Shown here piece after piece: positions 18,358-27,413 of a DNA stretch of 64,000 bases. Within the stretch, counting starts at the first letter, position 1, and the number at the start of each line of letters is the position of its first letter. A model generated the notes under the pieces. It did no database searches. It was not told where the DNA came from and saw only the letters and a program-made list of their open reading frames with translations. The stretch spans positions 1,160,312-1,224,311 of the forward strand of contig NZ_LILB01000005.1 of assembly GCF_001274945.1 (NCBI RefSeq), read 5' to 3'. The position numbers and the translations under genes were made by a program. The stretch comes from Viridibacillus arvi (GTDB taxonomy: Bacteria; Bacillota; Bacilli; Bacillales_A; Planococcaceae).

Positions 18358-19491
18358 GTGAAAAAAGCTGCCTATTCCATTCTGGCTACAGGTGCACTCG
18401 CACTTTGTATAAATAGTCAATCGACAGAAGCAAGTTCAAACACTTATACGGTAAAAAGTGGTGATTCTTTATACACAATCGCACTTAAACATGGTACTAC
18501 AGTCACTAAACTAAAAAAGTCGAATAACTTGAAATCAGATATAATTTATCCAAAACAAAAATTGATACTTTCCGGCAAAGTATCTACCCAAACATCAAAA
18601 ACACCATCTAATACAGTGAATACAAATGCAGTTTCTCCATCTAGTAATACAGCTACTTATAAAGTGAAACAAGGCGACACACTTTCAAAAATTTCAACAA
18701 AATATAAAGTATCTGTCAGTGCACTTCAAAAAACGAATAATATTAAAGATCACCTAATATATGTAGGACAAAAGATTAAAATCCCTACAACAACGACAAA
18801 TGCTGGTAATGCCGGTAAACCAACTGGTAATACAACACCAACACCTAAGCCTAAGCCAGATACAACAACAAAACCACCAACTACAACAAATGTTAATGCC
18901 ACTTCCTATAAAGTTGTAGCTGGTGATACGTTATCTGGTATTGCTTATAAATTCGGCATTACGATAACACAGTTGAAATCTTGGAACGGTTTAACTTCTG
19001 ATCTAATACGTGTTGGACAAACATTAAAAGTCAAAAACAGCTCAAACTCTACTATCCAACAAGACAAGGAAAATACAACAAATGTTTCAACACCAACACC
19101 ACCAACAGTTTCAACAAATGACATTAAACAAAAGGCTGTTAACTTAGGTCTATCCTTACAAAATACACCTTATGTTTGGGGTGGACAAACACCAGCAGGT
19201 TTTGATTGTAGCGGCTTCATTCACTATGTATTTAATAATGCAGGCCTTTCCATGACTCGTACAAACGCTATCGGTTATGAAGCTAGATCTTACTATATTA
19301 ATACACCTCAAGTAGGTGACCTAGTATTTTTCCGTGATACATATCAAACTGGTATTTCGCATTTAGGCATTTATATTGGTAATGGTCAATTCGTACATGC
19401 TGGTGGTACACATGTTCAAGTCTCTTCAGTAAATGAACCTTATTGGGCTCAGCATTTTGATAGTTATAAACGTTTCTATTCACTTGATTAA
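18358..19491 (+). CDS. Secreted peptidoglycan endopeptidase: three LysM domains plus NlpC/P60
   Basis: GTG 18358 is chosen because GAGGAG lies eight bases before it; the GTG at 18349 overlaps that site. A signal peptide ends near STEAS. Three LysM domains (about residues 28-72, 97-141, 176-220; YTVKSGDSLYTIA, YKVKQGDTLSKIS, YKVVAGDTLSGIA) are joined by Thr/Pro-rich linkers and bind wall glycan. The NlpC/P60 domain follows from ~255, with catalytic Cys in GFDCSGFIHYVF and His in ISHLGIYIG and FVHAGG. This is the LytE/CwlS architecture of D,L-endopeptidases that open the wall during growth or cell separation. Confidence 0.93.
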   Translation: MKKAAYSILATGALALCINSQSTEASSNTYTVKSGDSLYTIALKHGTTVTKLKKSNNLKSDIIYPKQKLILSGKVSTQTSKTPSNTVNTNAVSPSSNTATYKVKQGDTLSKISTKYKVSVSALQKTNNIKDHLIYVGQKIKIPTTTTNAGNAGKPTGNTTPTPKPKPDTTTKPPTTTNVNATSYKVVAGDTLSGIAYKFGITITQLKSWNGLTSDLIRVGQTLKVKNSSNSTIQQDKENTTNVSTPTPPTVSTNDIKQKAVNLGLSLQNTPYVWGGQTPAGFDCSGFIHYVFNNAGLSMTRTNAIGYEARSYYINTPQVGDLVFFRDTYQTGISHLGIYIGNGQFVHAGGTHVQVSSVNEPYWAQHFDSYKRFYSLD

Positions 19492-19548
19492 ACTTATAAG
19501 CGAAAGAATGTATTCTACTATCCAGTACTAATGTTTTAAAGCACAGTC

Positions 19549-19598
19549 AAAAAAGCGTTTCCACGGCGATCCAAATTGCCTTGGAAATGCTTTTTTTG
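19549..19598 (+). terminator. Terminator after the LysM endopeptidase gene
   Basis: AAAAAAGCGTTTCC...GGAAATGCTTTTTTT form a long stem with a few mismatches, then T's. Confidence 0.8.
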
Positions 19599-19706
19599 TG
19601 TAGTTAGGCTAGCCAGAAAATAATAACAGTAGAACTCATTACCGAAATCCCTTTTTAGAAATACTTGAAAGCTACTTACAATGAAATATTTCAATAACAG
19701 CTAGTT

Positions 19707-19727
19707 TTTGTAACATTATGTTACAAA
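19707..19727. promoter_or_regulatory. Perfect palindrome TTTGTAACA-TTA-TGTTACAAA
   Basis: Nine-base arms with a three-base spacer, about 310 bases before the SH3-P60 gene. It looks like a protein-binding operator; TGTAAC/TGTTAC also resemble WalR half sites. Confidence 0.45.
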
Positions 19728-19885
19728 ACGCTTCGCTAAAAACTCAAATTACCTGACTTATTACTCTTATTTAACTTTTACATAAATTACTTAACTTTTA
19801 AGTAATACAAATTAGTGATTTCCCACTAATATTCAAACGATAAAGACTTAATTACCATGAGTCATTAGAACTTTATCCTCATTTT

Positions 19886-19913
19886 TGTTACACAACTGTA
19901 ATATAACTGTAAA
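19886..19913 (+). promoter_or_regulatory. Three WalR-type hexamers in phase upstream of the SH3-P60 gene
   Basis: TGTTAC, TGTAAT and TGTAAA occur at 19886, 19897 and 19908, each 11 bases apart. The WalR consensus is two TGTWAH hexamers with a five-base spacer; three all match here. WalRK controls wall hydrolases of this type in Bacillus and Staphylococcus. Confidence 0.7.
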
Positions 19914-20038
19914 CGAAATAGCATTGTGTTTCTTTTCTGAATTCTTTAAAGTATTACTTAGTCAAACAAACTAAAATTCAAAATAATCGTTGAACATTAT
20001 ATACAAAAATAATTGTTGAAAAGTTGGAGGACGAATTG

Positions 20039-20788
20039 ATGAATATGAAAGCATTATTTACAGCAATCGCATCAAGCACACTTGCTTTAACACTTGCCTT
20101 TGGAAGTGCCAAAGCTGCTGAAAACGACAACAACACTAAAGAAAATACAAAAGTTGAAACAGTAGAAGTAACTCAAGTTTCAAACCCGACTGCTACTAAA
20201 GTTAATAGTCGCTTTAAAACAACAGCAAGCTTGAACCTACGTTCTGATGCTTCAACTAACTCAAGAGTAAAAACAACGGTTTCTTCAGGTACTGTTGTAA
20301 AGGCGTCTGCTAAAAAAACTATTAATAACAAAACATGGTATAAAGTTTCAGTAAACGGCAAAGCTGGCTGGATGTCTGGTGATTACCTATCAAAAACATC
20401 AAAGAGCATAACAAAAGCATCTGCAAGTAATGATTCTGGAAGCGACATTGTCGATCAAGCTCTTAAATATATTGGTATCCCATACCGTTATGGTGGTACA
20501 ACTACTTCTGGATTTGATTGCAGCGGATTTACACAATATGTTTTCAAAGAACAAGGTAAATCAATCACACGGACAAGTCGTTCACAACGTAGTGAGACAA
20601 GATATACAAGTAACCCACAAGCAGGTGATTTAGTATTCTTCACACAAGGTGGAGGCTCAATCGATCACGTAGCGATTTATATGGGCGATGGTAAAATCGT
20701 ACATGCTGCTGGAAGCCAAGTTCAAGTACAATCTATCAATAATGGATACTGGAATCGCTATTTACACAGCTATGGTACTTTAAACTAA
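20039..20788 (+). CDS. Secreted endopeptidase: bacterial SH3 plus NlpC/P60
   Basis: ATG 20039 has GGAGG eight bases upstream; the TTG at 20024 does not. The 249-residue product has a signal peptide (cleavage near AKAAEN), one SH3b domain (~60-125; TTASLNLRSDAS, GWMSGDYL) and a C-terminal NlpC/P60 domain with Cys in GFDCSGFTQYVF and His in IDHVAIYMG and IVHAAG. It should cut D-gamma-glutamyl bonds in stem peptides. The C-terminal domain is close to that of the gene at 18358, pointing to an old duplication with swapped wall-binding modules. WalR-type boxes lie ~125 bases upstream. Confidence 0.93.
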   Translation: MNMKALFTAIASSTLALTLAFGSAKAAENDNNTKENTKVETVEVTQVSNPTATKVNSRFKTTASLNLRSDASTNSRVKTTVSSGTVVKASAKKTINNKTWYKVSVNGKAGWMSGDYLSKTSKSITKASASNDSGSDIVDQALKYIGIPYRYGGTTTSGFDCSGFTQYVFKEQGKSITRTSRSQRSETRYTSNPQAGDLVFFTQGGGSIDHVAIYMGDGKIVHAAGSQVQVQSINNGYWNRYLHSYGTLN

Positions 20789-20811
20789 TTTAATTTAATC
20801 ATTCACTTTAG

Positions 20812-20864
20812 AACCTCTAAGTATTGGACTTTTAGAAAAAAGCCCTTTACTTAGAGGTTTTTAT
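20812..20864 (+). terminator. Terminator after the SH3-P60 gene
   Basis: AACCTCTAAGTA and TACTTAGAGGTT pair across a 24-base loop, then TTTTAT. Confidence 0.7.
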
Positions 20865-20918
20865 GTTCAAAATAAGTATCCTTACTTCTCTTCTAAACTT
20901 TTAAGTCTATATTACAAA

Positions 20919-20953
20919 CACAAACCTCGAGCTTTGCTGGCTCGAGGTTTGTG
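20919..20953 (-). terminator. Terminator after the serine protease gene
   Basis: ACAAACCTCGAGC and GCTCGAGGTTTGT form a perfect 13-base stem directly after the stop codon. The minus-strand T run is weak. Confidence 0.7.
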
Positions 20954-20956
20954 TAC

Positions 20957-22435
20957 TTATTCTTCTATTTTTTCATCTGTTGATTTATCAGCTGGTGTTT
21001 CTGTACCTTGTGTTTCTACAGATTCTTTCTCTTCTTCATCTGACTTTTCATTATTATCAACTGGTGGAGTAGTTACATTTTCTTTATCGTCTTCTTTTTT
21101 ATCACCAGAGCCTGATGTAGGTAAATCTGTATTCGTTGATAAGATGTCAATTTTAGAGAACTGATAATCACCATATTCATCAATAATTATTGTGTATTGA
21201 ATAGATTGTTTTATCGTTCCTTTTGTACCTGTTTTAACGTCTTTATAAGTGTATGTCGAGTTAATAATCGCTGTCGCATAGTGATCCGAGATGTTCGGTG
21301 AATCATCATAAATATGAACTGCACCAAAAGTGAATTTCAAATCTTGATACTCTTTATCTTTTGATGAATAGTTTGCAATCATCTCTTTAGCTGTTGTTGC
21401 TGCACTACTGTTTGGTAACAAATAAGTTTCATAGTAGTTTTTATTTTTATCTTTGATAGCGTACGGGAATAACTCATAGTAGCCATCAATATAGTCTTTA
21501 ATTAATTTTTTATCTAAATAAGCATCCTGCTTGTGATCGTAATCTTCTTCGTCATCTAGTTTAATATCGACGTCTTGGTCTGCCCATTTAGTGATAAGTG
21601 ACATTATTGAATAGACCGGGATTGCGTAACCAATTTCAGGTTTATCCGTTAAAATGATGGAGTTAATACCGATAACATTACCAGTTTGCGCATTAACTAG
21701 AGGTCCACCACTAGAACCCGGCTCTAATCTAGCTGTGATTTCATATAGATTTAAATAATTATATTCTTCTGTGAAACTGGCATCTAATCTTGTAATATCA
21801 CCTTCTGTTGATGTACCACCCTTGTTATTAGGACTTCCAATGGCGATGACTGGCGTATTTACTTTTGCTTTTGTAGTATCCAGTACAAGTGGGTCTTTCC
21901 CTTCTAAACCGGGAACACGAATCAGTGCGATATCTGTTTTTTTGGAAATACCGATTACTTGTCCTTGGAATTCTTGACCATGCTCATTTGTCACAAATAC
22001 ATAGGATGCATCTTTTACAACATGGGCATTTGTAATAATGTCCCCTTTTCTATTGAAAAGAAAGCCCGATCCTTGTTGTAAGTCTGTGTAGACAGTGTAC
22101 ACTTGCGTTTTTGCATTCGCAATAATAGCAGAAGTATCGTTTTTAGGCATTATCACATCGGTGACATCTTCATTCGTGATGCCATCTTTAACAGCTGAAG
22201 TGACAGATCCTTCTTTCTTATCAGAAGTGCCCTCATCTAAATCTTCTTTTGGTTCTTCCGAAGTTGGCTTTTGGACATCAGCCACTTTCACATTGGGTTC
22301 ATTTGTCGCTTCATCATTTTTGGTAAGGAGTGTGTATAATCCTGCAATAACTGCTATGATTAAAATAACGGAAGCTACTACACGTTTAAAGGATGTATTT
22401 TTGGGATTATATCTCCTATTATTAGTCACTTTCAC
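20957..22435 (-). CDS. Membrane-anchored trypsin-like serine protease
   Basis: GTG 22433-22435 is preferred because AGGA lies seven bases before it. The 492-residue product has one membrane segment (about residues 19-36), an acidic linker, then a trypsin-like domain with His138 (DIITNAHVVKDA), Asp168 (KKTDIALIRV) and Ser242 (EPGSSGGPLVN). After it come ~150 residues of an NTF2/TcaA-like module and a Glu/Lys/Thr tail that looks disordered. Unlike HtrA/DegP it has no recognisable PDZ domain. It faces outward and may process or watch surface proteins; no substrate can be named. Confidence 0.87.
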   Translation of the reverse strand: MKVTNNRRYNPKNTSFKRVVASVILIIAVIAGLYTLLTKNDEATNEPNVKVADVQKPTSEEPKEDLDEGTSDKKEGSVTSAVKDGITNEDVTDVIMPKNDTSAIIANAKTQVYTVYTDLQQGSGFLFNRKGDIITNAHVVKDASYVFVTNEHGQEFQGQVIGISKKTDIALIRVPGLEGKDPLVLDTTKAKVNTPVIAIGSPNNKGGTSTEGDITRLDASFTEEYNYLNLYEITARLEPGSSGGPLVNAQTGNVIGINSIILTDKPEIGYAIPVYSIMSLITKWADQDVDIKLDDEEDYDHKQDAYLDKKLIKDYIDGYYELFPYAIKDKNKNYYETYLLPNSSAATTAKEMIANYSSKDKEYQDLKFTFGAVHIYDDSPNISDHYATAIINSTYTYKDVKTGTKGTIKQSIQYTIIIDEYGDYQFSKIDILSTNTDLPTSGSGDKKEDDKENVTTPPVDNNEKSDEEEKESVETQGTETPADKSTDEKIEE

Positions 22436-22578
22436 ATCCACTTCCTGTCTGCATAAAATTCATTACTATAATAGACGGATTAACTACATCTAAAGTTTCA
22501 AAAAATGTAGTAATCATTTTTCACAAAGTTTATCATAGCACAATCTATAGAAAATGGACTTAGAAAGGATGATTTTCT

Positions 22579-23679
22579 TTGAAAAAAATTCTATTAATAT
22601 GTTGTACCCTCTTTTTACTTAGTGCATGCACCATTTCAGAAAAATATCAAAAAATACCATCCAATGAAACTACTACAGATAAACAACAAGAAAAAGTTGA
22701 GCAAGTTGAGCAAAAGGTGCCTGTCATAAAGGATAAGAAGATTTCCATCGCTATGATTGGCGATATCCTATTGCATGAACAATTATTATATTACCAAGAT
22801 TACTCCCCTTCTTTTGCTGGGGTAGAAGATACATTAAAGAGCTACGACTTTCTGCTAGCGAATCAGGAATCCTTACCCATAGGAAAAGAATTTGGCTTAT
22901 CCGGCTACCCTAAATTTGCAAGCCCTGATTATATCGTTCGTGATTTAAAAGAAGCTGGTGTTGATCTCTTGTCAGTAGCTAATAATCACACATTAGACCG
23001 TGGTGAAGCAGGCGTTCTAGCTGCTCTTAAGAATATCAAATCTTATGGGCTTCCTTATGTTGGTGCATATAAATCTGCGAAAGATCGCGAAAAAATGCGT
23101 ATTATCGATGTCAAAGGTATTAAAGTTGGAACTTTATCTTACACTTATGGAACAAATGATAATGAAACTCCTGCTGGTAAAGACTATCTAGTTAATCGAA
23201 TCGATCTTGACACTATTCAAAAGGACATCAAAAAAATGCGCCCTAATAGCGACGTCATCATCGTCAATATGCACTGGGGCACCGAATACCAATCTACACC
23301 AAATAAGACGCAAAAACAAATGGCTAAAGTCATTTCTGAAGCAGGTGCAGATATAATTTTCGGGCATCATCCTCATGTCTTACAGCCTTACGAGAAAATA
23401 ACCGCAAAAGATGGACACGAGACGCATGTATTTTACTCTTTAGGTAATTTCTTCTCGACTATGCAAGATCTATCTACTTATGTGGGTGGCATCGCCTCGT
23501 TAAATGTTGTAAAAAATGCTGAAGGGGCTATTCGAATCACTTCACCCCGCTTCACCCCAACTGCTATTATGAATAAAGACGGTTTCTATTCAGTAGAGCT
23601 TTTGAAGGATGTCGAAAAACAGGCTGTAAGATCCGTTGATTGGGTAAAAAAGACTGTAGGCGTTGATAGTAAGAAGTAA
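22579..23679 (+). CDS. CapA family lipoprotein (PGA_cap metallophosphatase fold)
   Basis: The TTG start follows AAAGGATGA. The 366-residue protein has a lipoprotein signal (LLICCTLFLLSAC) and a CapA fold: MIGDILLHEQL, FLLANQESLP, LLSVANNHTLDRGEAG, VIIVNMHWGTEYQ, ADIIFGHHPHVLQP, FYSLGNFF. The Asp, Asn and His residues form a dinuclear metal site. CapA/PgsA is required for poly-gamma-glutamate export in bacilli, but PgsB and PgsC are not adjacent, so this is a stand-alone relative of unknown substrate. It is followed at 90 bases by tagA. Confidence 0.88.
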   Translation: MKKILLICCTLFLLSACTISEKYQKIPSNETTTDKQQEKVEQVEQKVPVIKDKKISIAMIGDILLHEQLLYYQDYSPSFAGVEDTLKSYDFLLANQESLPIGKEFGLSGYPKFASPDYIVRDLKEAGVDLLSVANNHTLDRGEAGVLAALKNIKSYGLPYVGAYKSAKDREKMRIIDVKGIKVGTLSYTYGTNDNETPAGKDYLVNRIDLDTIQKDIKKMRPNSDVIIVNMHWGTEYQSTPNKTQKQMAKVISEAGADIIFGHHPHVLQPYEKITAKDGHETHVFYSLGNFFSTMQDLSTYVGGIASLNVVKNAEGAIRITSPRFTPTAIMNKDGFYSVELLKDVEKQAVRSVDWVKKTVGVDSKK

Positions 23680-23768
23680 ACATATTGGACGTTTACACGT
23701 TAACTACGCCCCTTTCAGATGGTTTACTATATAATAGAAAGAAATGCTTTTATAAAGAAGGTTTTTAA

Positions 23769-24491
23769 ATGAAAAAAATAGATATTTTATCGATTCCGAT
23801 TGCGGATACAACAAAAAAAGAATTTGTAAATACAGTCACAAAACAAAATGGACAAGTATGGATCGTAACCGCGAATCCTGAAATCATTATGCTTGCCAAA
23901 GAGCTCCCTAGTTATGAAAAACTACTACACACTGCTGATTATGTAGTGGCAGATGGCATAGGCGTTGTCATTGGTTCTAAAATGCTAGGACAACCATTAA
24001 AAGAGCGCATTCCAGGATTTGAATTAGTACATGAGTTTATGGCGGTTGCGAATGCTACGGGAACGCGCAATAGAATTTTCATGTATGGAGGCAAGCCTGG
24101 AATAGCAGCAAAAGCAGCTGAGATGGCAAAAGCACAGTACCCTAATATTGAAATCGTCGGCGTCGCTGATGGCTATGGCAGAGACGGTAACGGTGATGAA
24201 GTGGCATCAAAAGCGGCCGCTATATCTCCTGACTACGTATTTGTAGCGTTAGGCGCTCCAAAGCAAGAAGAATGGATTGCTACACATCTCGAAAAATTCC
24301 CTAATTCTATCTTGATGGGTGTTGGCGGAAGCTTGGATATACTATCCGGGAACATTGATCGCGCACCAGACATCTTCCTTAAGCTGAATTTGGAATGGTT
24401 CCACCGTTTGATTACACAACCTACACGCTGGAAGAGGATGTTGAAGATTCCACAGTTTTTGCTTGCGGTGAAGAAGGATGGACGGAAATGA
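23769..24491 (+). CDS. tagA: WecG/TagA family N-acetylmannosaminyltransferase
   Basis: The 240-residue protein keeps the GT26 features: VTANPEIIMLAKE, the catalytic-base region DYVVADGIGVVIGSK, PLKERIPGFELV, VALGAPKQEEWI, GVGGSLDILSGNIDRAPDIF and the basic membrane-binding C-terminus LEWFHRLITQPTRWKRM. It adds ManNAc to GlcNAc-PP-undecaprenol, the second step after TagO. The glycerol- or ribitol-phosphate polymerases are not in this window. AAGAAGG precedes the ATG. Confidence 0.93.
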   Translation: MKKIDILSIPIADTTKKEFVNTVTKQNGQVWIVTANPEIIMLAKELPSYEKLLHTADYVVADGIGVVIGSKMLGQPLKERIPGFELVHEFMAVANATGTRNRIFMYGGKPGIAAKAAEMAKAQYPNIEIVGVADGYGRDGNGDEVASKAAAISPDYVFVALGAPKQEEWIATHLEKFPNSILMGVGGSLDILSGNIDRAPDIFLKLNLEWFHRLITQPTRWKRMLKIPQFLLAVKKDGRK

Positions 24492-24536
24492 TTGGTTGTT
24501 GAGTAGTTGGATGGTTAATTGGATTGAATGATTTGG

Positions 24537-24566
24537 AAAGCCGCCTGGATGGGCGGCTTTTTTGTG
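24537..24566 (+). terminator. Terminator after tagA
   Basis: AAAGCCGCC TGGAT GGGCGGCTTT followed by TTTTG. Confidence 0.88.
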
Positions 24567-24588
24567 TTGTTTTTGGGGGTGGTTTTGG

Positions 24589-24702
24589 GATTGTTGTGGT
24601 AACTGGGGTGTTTGTTGCGGTAACTGCTCTGTTTGTTGCACTAACTCGTCTGTTTGTTGCGCTAACTCCGGTGTTTGTTATTTAGCAGAATATTCACGTC
24701 CT
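24589..24702 (+). repeat. 21-bp repeat element, copy 1 (four units plus tail)
   Basis: Units start at 24589, 24610, 24631 and 24652; each is GTTTGTTGCGCTAACTC-like plus four variable bases, and the first begins GATTGTTG. The 30-base tail (24673-24702) starts GTTTGTTATTTAGCAG and ends TATTCACGTCCT. It sits between the tagA terminator and the convergent DUF5658 gene. Confidence 0.9.
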
Positions 24703-24775
24703 TAGAAGCTAGGTTTTTGTTTGAATAAAGGGTAATTTTCTAACTAAATTGAAATATCATTATTCCACTTTTCAG

Positions 24776-24814
24776 CAAAAGAAAGCCCCTAACCTCCGAA
24801 AAGATTAAGGACTA
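24776..24814 (-). terminator. Probable terminator after the DUF5658 gene
   Basis: On the minus strand AGTCCTTAATC pairs imperfectly with GGTTAGGGGCT, followed by TTCTTTTG. Confidence 0.55.
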
Positions 24815-24852
24815 ATTGCATTAAAGTACTCCCGGAATTTGGAATCTAATAA

Positions 24853-25179
24853 TTATATGACTAATGAAATCCACCAAACATGCTGAATGAATACAGCGGA
24901 GTAAAGGACAATAGCCGCTCCCATTAAGAGCTGTAATGATCTTTTCAGCTGAACCTTACTAAGGATATACAATAACAATAATGGAAACATAATTTTCAAC
25001 GAATAAAAAGCAAAAACACTATTTTCATATACTATACGCATAAGTGGGTTTGCTTCAGTAATGTGGTTATGTCGAATACCGAAATCGGTGAAGATGGAAT
25101 CTATAATGGATAAAAATAATAGAAGTAATCCCGCAAAAAACAATTTGCTACGAGGAAAAAATAAAAGTTTCATTTTCAA
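24853..25179 (-). CDS. Small DUF5658-type membrane protein
   Basis: The 108-residue protein has three or four hydrophobic segments (about residues 12-28, 50-68, 82-104). The first leads into SIIDSIFTDFGIRHNHITEANPLM, which fits the Asp...Thr...Glu-x-Asn-Pro pattern of DUF5658 proteins. The function of the family is unknown. The TTG start has GGGG ten bases upstream; an ATG two codons later is possible. It stands alone. Confidence 0.7.
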   Translation of the reverse strand: MKMKLLFFPRSKLFFAGLLLLFLSIIDSIFTDFGIRHNHITEANPLMRIVYENSVFAFYSLKIMFPLLLLYILSKVQLKRSLQLLMGAAIVLYSAVFIQHVWWISLVI

Positions 25180-25663
25180 ACAATGTAACCCCTTTTTTAT
25201 TCAATAGTATGCTTGTACTATTCTGGGATAACTGATGGTGAAATATACTTTTGAGTTGGTGAAATTTCCAAGAAGGGATTTTGAGGAAAAAATAATTTCA
25301 ATGACTGATACTGTATTCATATATATGCTTAAAAACCAATAACATTCAGACAAAAATCACTTGTTCTGAAATTAAGAGTAATAATGTATCTATCTACGAT
25401 TATTCAGTTAAATGATCGATTTAGATTATTGCTCATGCTTTTATTTTTACCGTTTTTAACTATAGAATTAACTTACATAACAAATTCTTCGTCGAGGTTG
25501 TTTAATAGTTATTAATCAAGGTAGTTCTCCTAAAAGAGTCGAATGCGTTCATTAATTAGAAGATTTTATTTCCAATAAACATTTTCTAATTATTAACTTA
25601 TAGTTATAATTTCATCCTTTTTTGGAAAGCATGTATTTATCACTGAAAGAAGGATGATAAATT
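25180..25663. other. AT-rich intergenic region, no gene seen
   Basis: This holds the upstream regions of two divergent genes. No structured RNA, long frame or repeat is apparent. Confidence 0.5.
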
Positions 25664-26092
25664 ATGATTAAGAAGTTTTTCGCCATTTTAATAATATGTT
25701 CAATTTCTTTTTTCGCAGGGTCGTATTATACAATGAACAATTCACCCTCTAAGTTCCTTGATTGGAATAAGGAATCGATTTTCCAAGATGGCGTTGAATT
25801 AATTTCAATTCTGCCTCAAAACCTAGAGGTCGTATTTGATGATATAAAAATCTTCATATCCGATTCAATCGACTTCGTTGATGAAAAGATCGGAAACTTA
25901 CTGAATAAAGAAAAAAATGATATAAAAAGTGATATAGTAGAAAATCAAAATGACTATAAAAATCCTTTATTTGAACCAACTGAAGATTTACAACAAGCAA
26001 ATCTTGATTATGATTTTAATGAAAATACAATCATAAATACGATAGCAGAGAATTACTTAAGTAATTCTCAAGAAATTTTAAGTGAAGACTAA
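25664..26092 (+). CDS. Hypothetical exported acidic protein
   Basis: The 142-residue product begins MIKKFFAILIICSISFFAGSY, a signal peptide or membrane anchor, behind GAAGGATGA. The rest is strongly acidic and Asn-rich with amphipathic stretches (FDDIKIFISDSIDFVDEKIGNLL) and no cysteine outside the leader. I recognise no family. It is the last intact gene before an insertion-sequence scar, and no operon partner is visible. Confidence 0.6.
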   Translation: MIKKFFAILIICSISFFAGSYYTMNNSPSKFLDWNKESIFQDGVELISILPQNLEVVFDDIKIFISDSIDFVDEKIGNLLNKEKNDIKSDIVENQNDYKNPLFEPTEDLQQANLDYDFNENTIINTIAENYLSNSQEILSED

Positions 26093-26326
26093 TAATTAGG
26101 TTAAGAGAACGTACCGATTGATTAGAATATTTGGAAGATTTTTGCTCAAAGTGCTTTGTTTGTTACCGAACACCATCTAAGTATAAAACTATCACAAAAA
26201 GTAAATTCTGTAATTTTAATAAATGCAATACTTAAAGAGATACAGCTCATTCGTCTAAAAAAGAAGAGTGTGTCTAATTCAATGAACTATGTAGTTAGTT
26301 GAACTGGATTACGATGCTATGTGCTA

Positions 26327-26717
26327 CTACAATTCCTGCTCATTTCTTTCCTTTTCGTGTTGCTGATAAGTCTTAAACATTAAGCGTTGATGAGATTTAA
26401 TATATCCTCCTAGGGCTATTTCCAGTTCTTCTTTTTTCTTTTTCATAATAAGCCGAGCGAAGTTCGATAGAATTTCAGGATCCTCTTCGCTCAGGTTATA
26501 ACTAGCTTTTAAAAGCCCATGACAAAAGAGTTTAGCAATCTATTCTGGCGTCTTTCACATCTGTTTTACTTCCAGGTACTACCTTCGTATGTTGTTCATC
26601 CACAACTAGAAACTCAATTTCTTAAGCTTCTAATAAATTCACAATATGTTTCCTGTAAACACTAGTGATTTCCAGGGCAACATGCGTACAGTTATTCTCT
26701 TTAATCCAGCCCACCAT
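26327..26717 (-). pseudogene. IS110-family transposase remnant
   Basis: Minus-strand reading gives MVGWIKENNCTHVALEITSVYRK, then after a stop VVDEQHTKVVPGSKTDVKDARI, then in another frame IAKLFCHGLLKASY and HQRLMFKTYQQHEKERNE to a stop at 26327-26329. The ALE-T-VY and VPGxKTDVKDA blocks are diagnostic of the IS110 DEDD domain. The true N-terminus, a stretch after KASY and the C-terminal catalytic part are missing. At least one stop and one frameshift interrupt it. Confidence 0.8.
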
Positions 26718-27263
26718 ACGAAGTAATCTTGTCGCAAACGTATGTCGAAACAAATGTGGATGTAGATGAATTTGTAACTCCTTTGACGCATGGCTCAACC
26801 AGTTCCGAACTGCATCACGATGTAATTTTTCTACTCGTTGACTAACCAACAAGTAAGAACTACTATGAAATGGACTTTCCTCTCTTTCACCTTGCATGTA
26901 ATCTTTCATGTAGGCTAACACATCTTGTCGTAAGCTAATTTCTCTTATTTTTCCGCCTTTCCCCTTAACCGTTAAAGCAGATGGCATTAGACTAATATCT
27001 TCTAAACGGACACTCACCAATTCACTCACTCGAACACCTATGTACAATAATAGGTATCCTATTAAACGATTCACGATTCCGTTCACTTACATTCGCTTTA
27101 TCCTCTAAGTAAAACAAAAATTGCGTAAGAAACTCCTCAAATTGAAGATGTTCCTGTCTGTACACTTCAAACTTCTTTAAACCTTCATGTAGGATTCAAT
27201 CGTTTTAACTGTTTTGCCTTCTTCTACTAACCATTGTTGAAATGCTTCCATTGGTGCTTTCAC
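26718..27263 (-). pseudogene. Tyrosine recombinase (XerD-like integrase), frameshifted and truncated
   Basis: GTG 27261-27263 behind AAGGAAGG starts MKAPMEAFQQWLVEEGKTVKTIESYMK, a SAM-like core-binding start. The frame breaks near 27195, resumes as LKKFEVYRQEHLQFEEFLTQFLFYLEDKANV, breaks again near 27080, then gives the catalytic domain (GVRVSELVSVRLEDI with its Arg; HPHLFRHTFATRLL with His-x-x-Arg). The catalytic tyrosine is lost because the frame runs directly into the IS110 fragment at 26717. Confidence 0.8.
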
Positions 27264-27281
27264 TGTTATCCTTCCTTTCAA

Positions 27282-27322
27282 AAAAAGAAAATCCTAAACC
27301 TTTGTGTTGGTTTAGGACTCTT
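27282..27322 (-). terminator. Terminator overlapping the stop of the 26-codon gene
   Basis: On the minus strand GTCCTAAACC and GGTTTAGGAT flank AACACAAA, then TTTCTTTTTTTG. The stop codon lies in the 5' arm. Confidence 0.8.
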
Positions 27323-27392
27323 CAGCTTGTAATTGTCGTAATGCTTCTGCTAAAACTGCAACTACTACTGTTACGATCAATTTGTACTTCAT
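27312..27392 (-). CDS. 26-residue hydrophobic peptide gene
   Basis: ATG 27390-27392 has a perfect AGGAGG eight bases upstream, and the stop sits inside a strong terminator. The peptide is MKYKLIVTVVVAVLAEALRQ followed by six residues (LQAEES): one hydrophobic helix and a charged tail. This form is common among type I toxins and small membrane peptides, but no family is recognised. It lies between the integrase scar and an unknown two-gene operon, downstream of a hairpin-rich 120-base region. Confidence 0.55.
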   Translation of the reverse strand: MKYKLIVTVVVAVLAEALRQLQAEES

Positions 27393-27413
27393 GAGATTTC
27401 CCTCCTAAAAACG

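Noticed and set aside
22579-23679. Poly-gamma-glutamate capsule locus
   Set aside because: Only a CapA-type gene is present; the B and C subunit genes are missing.
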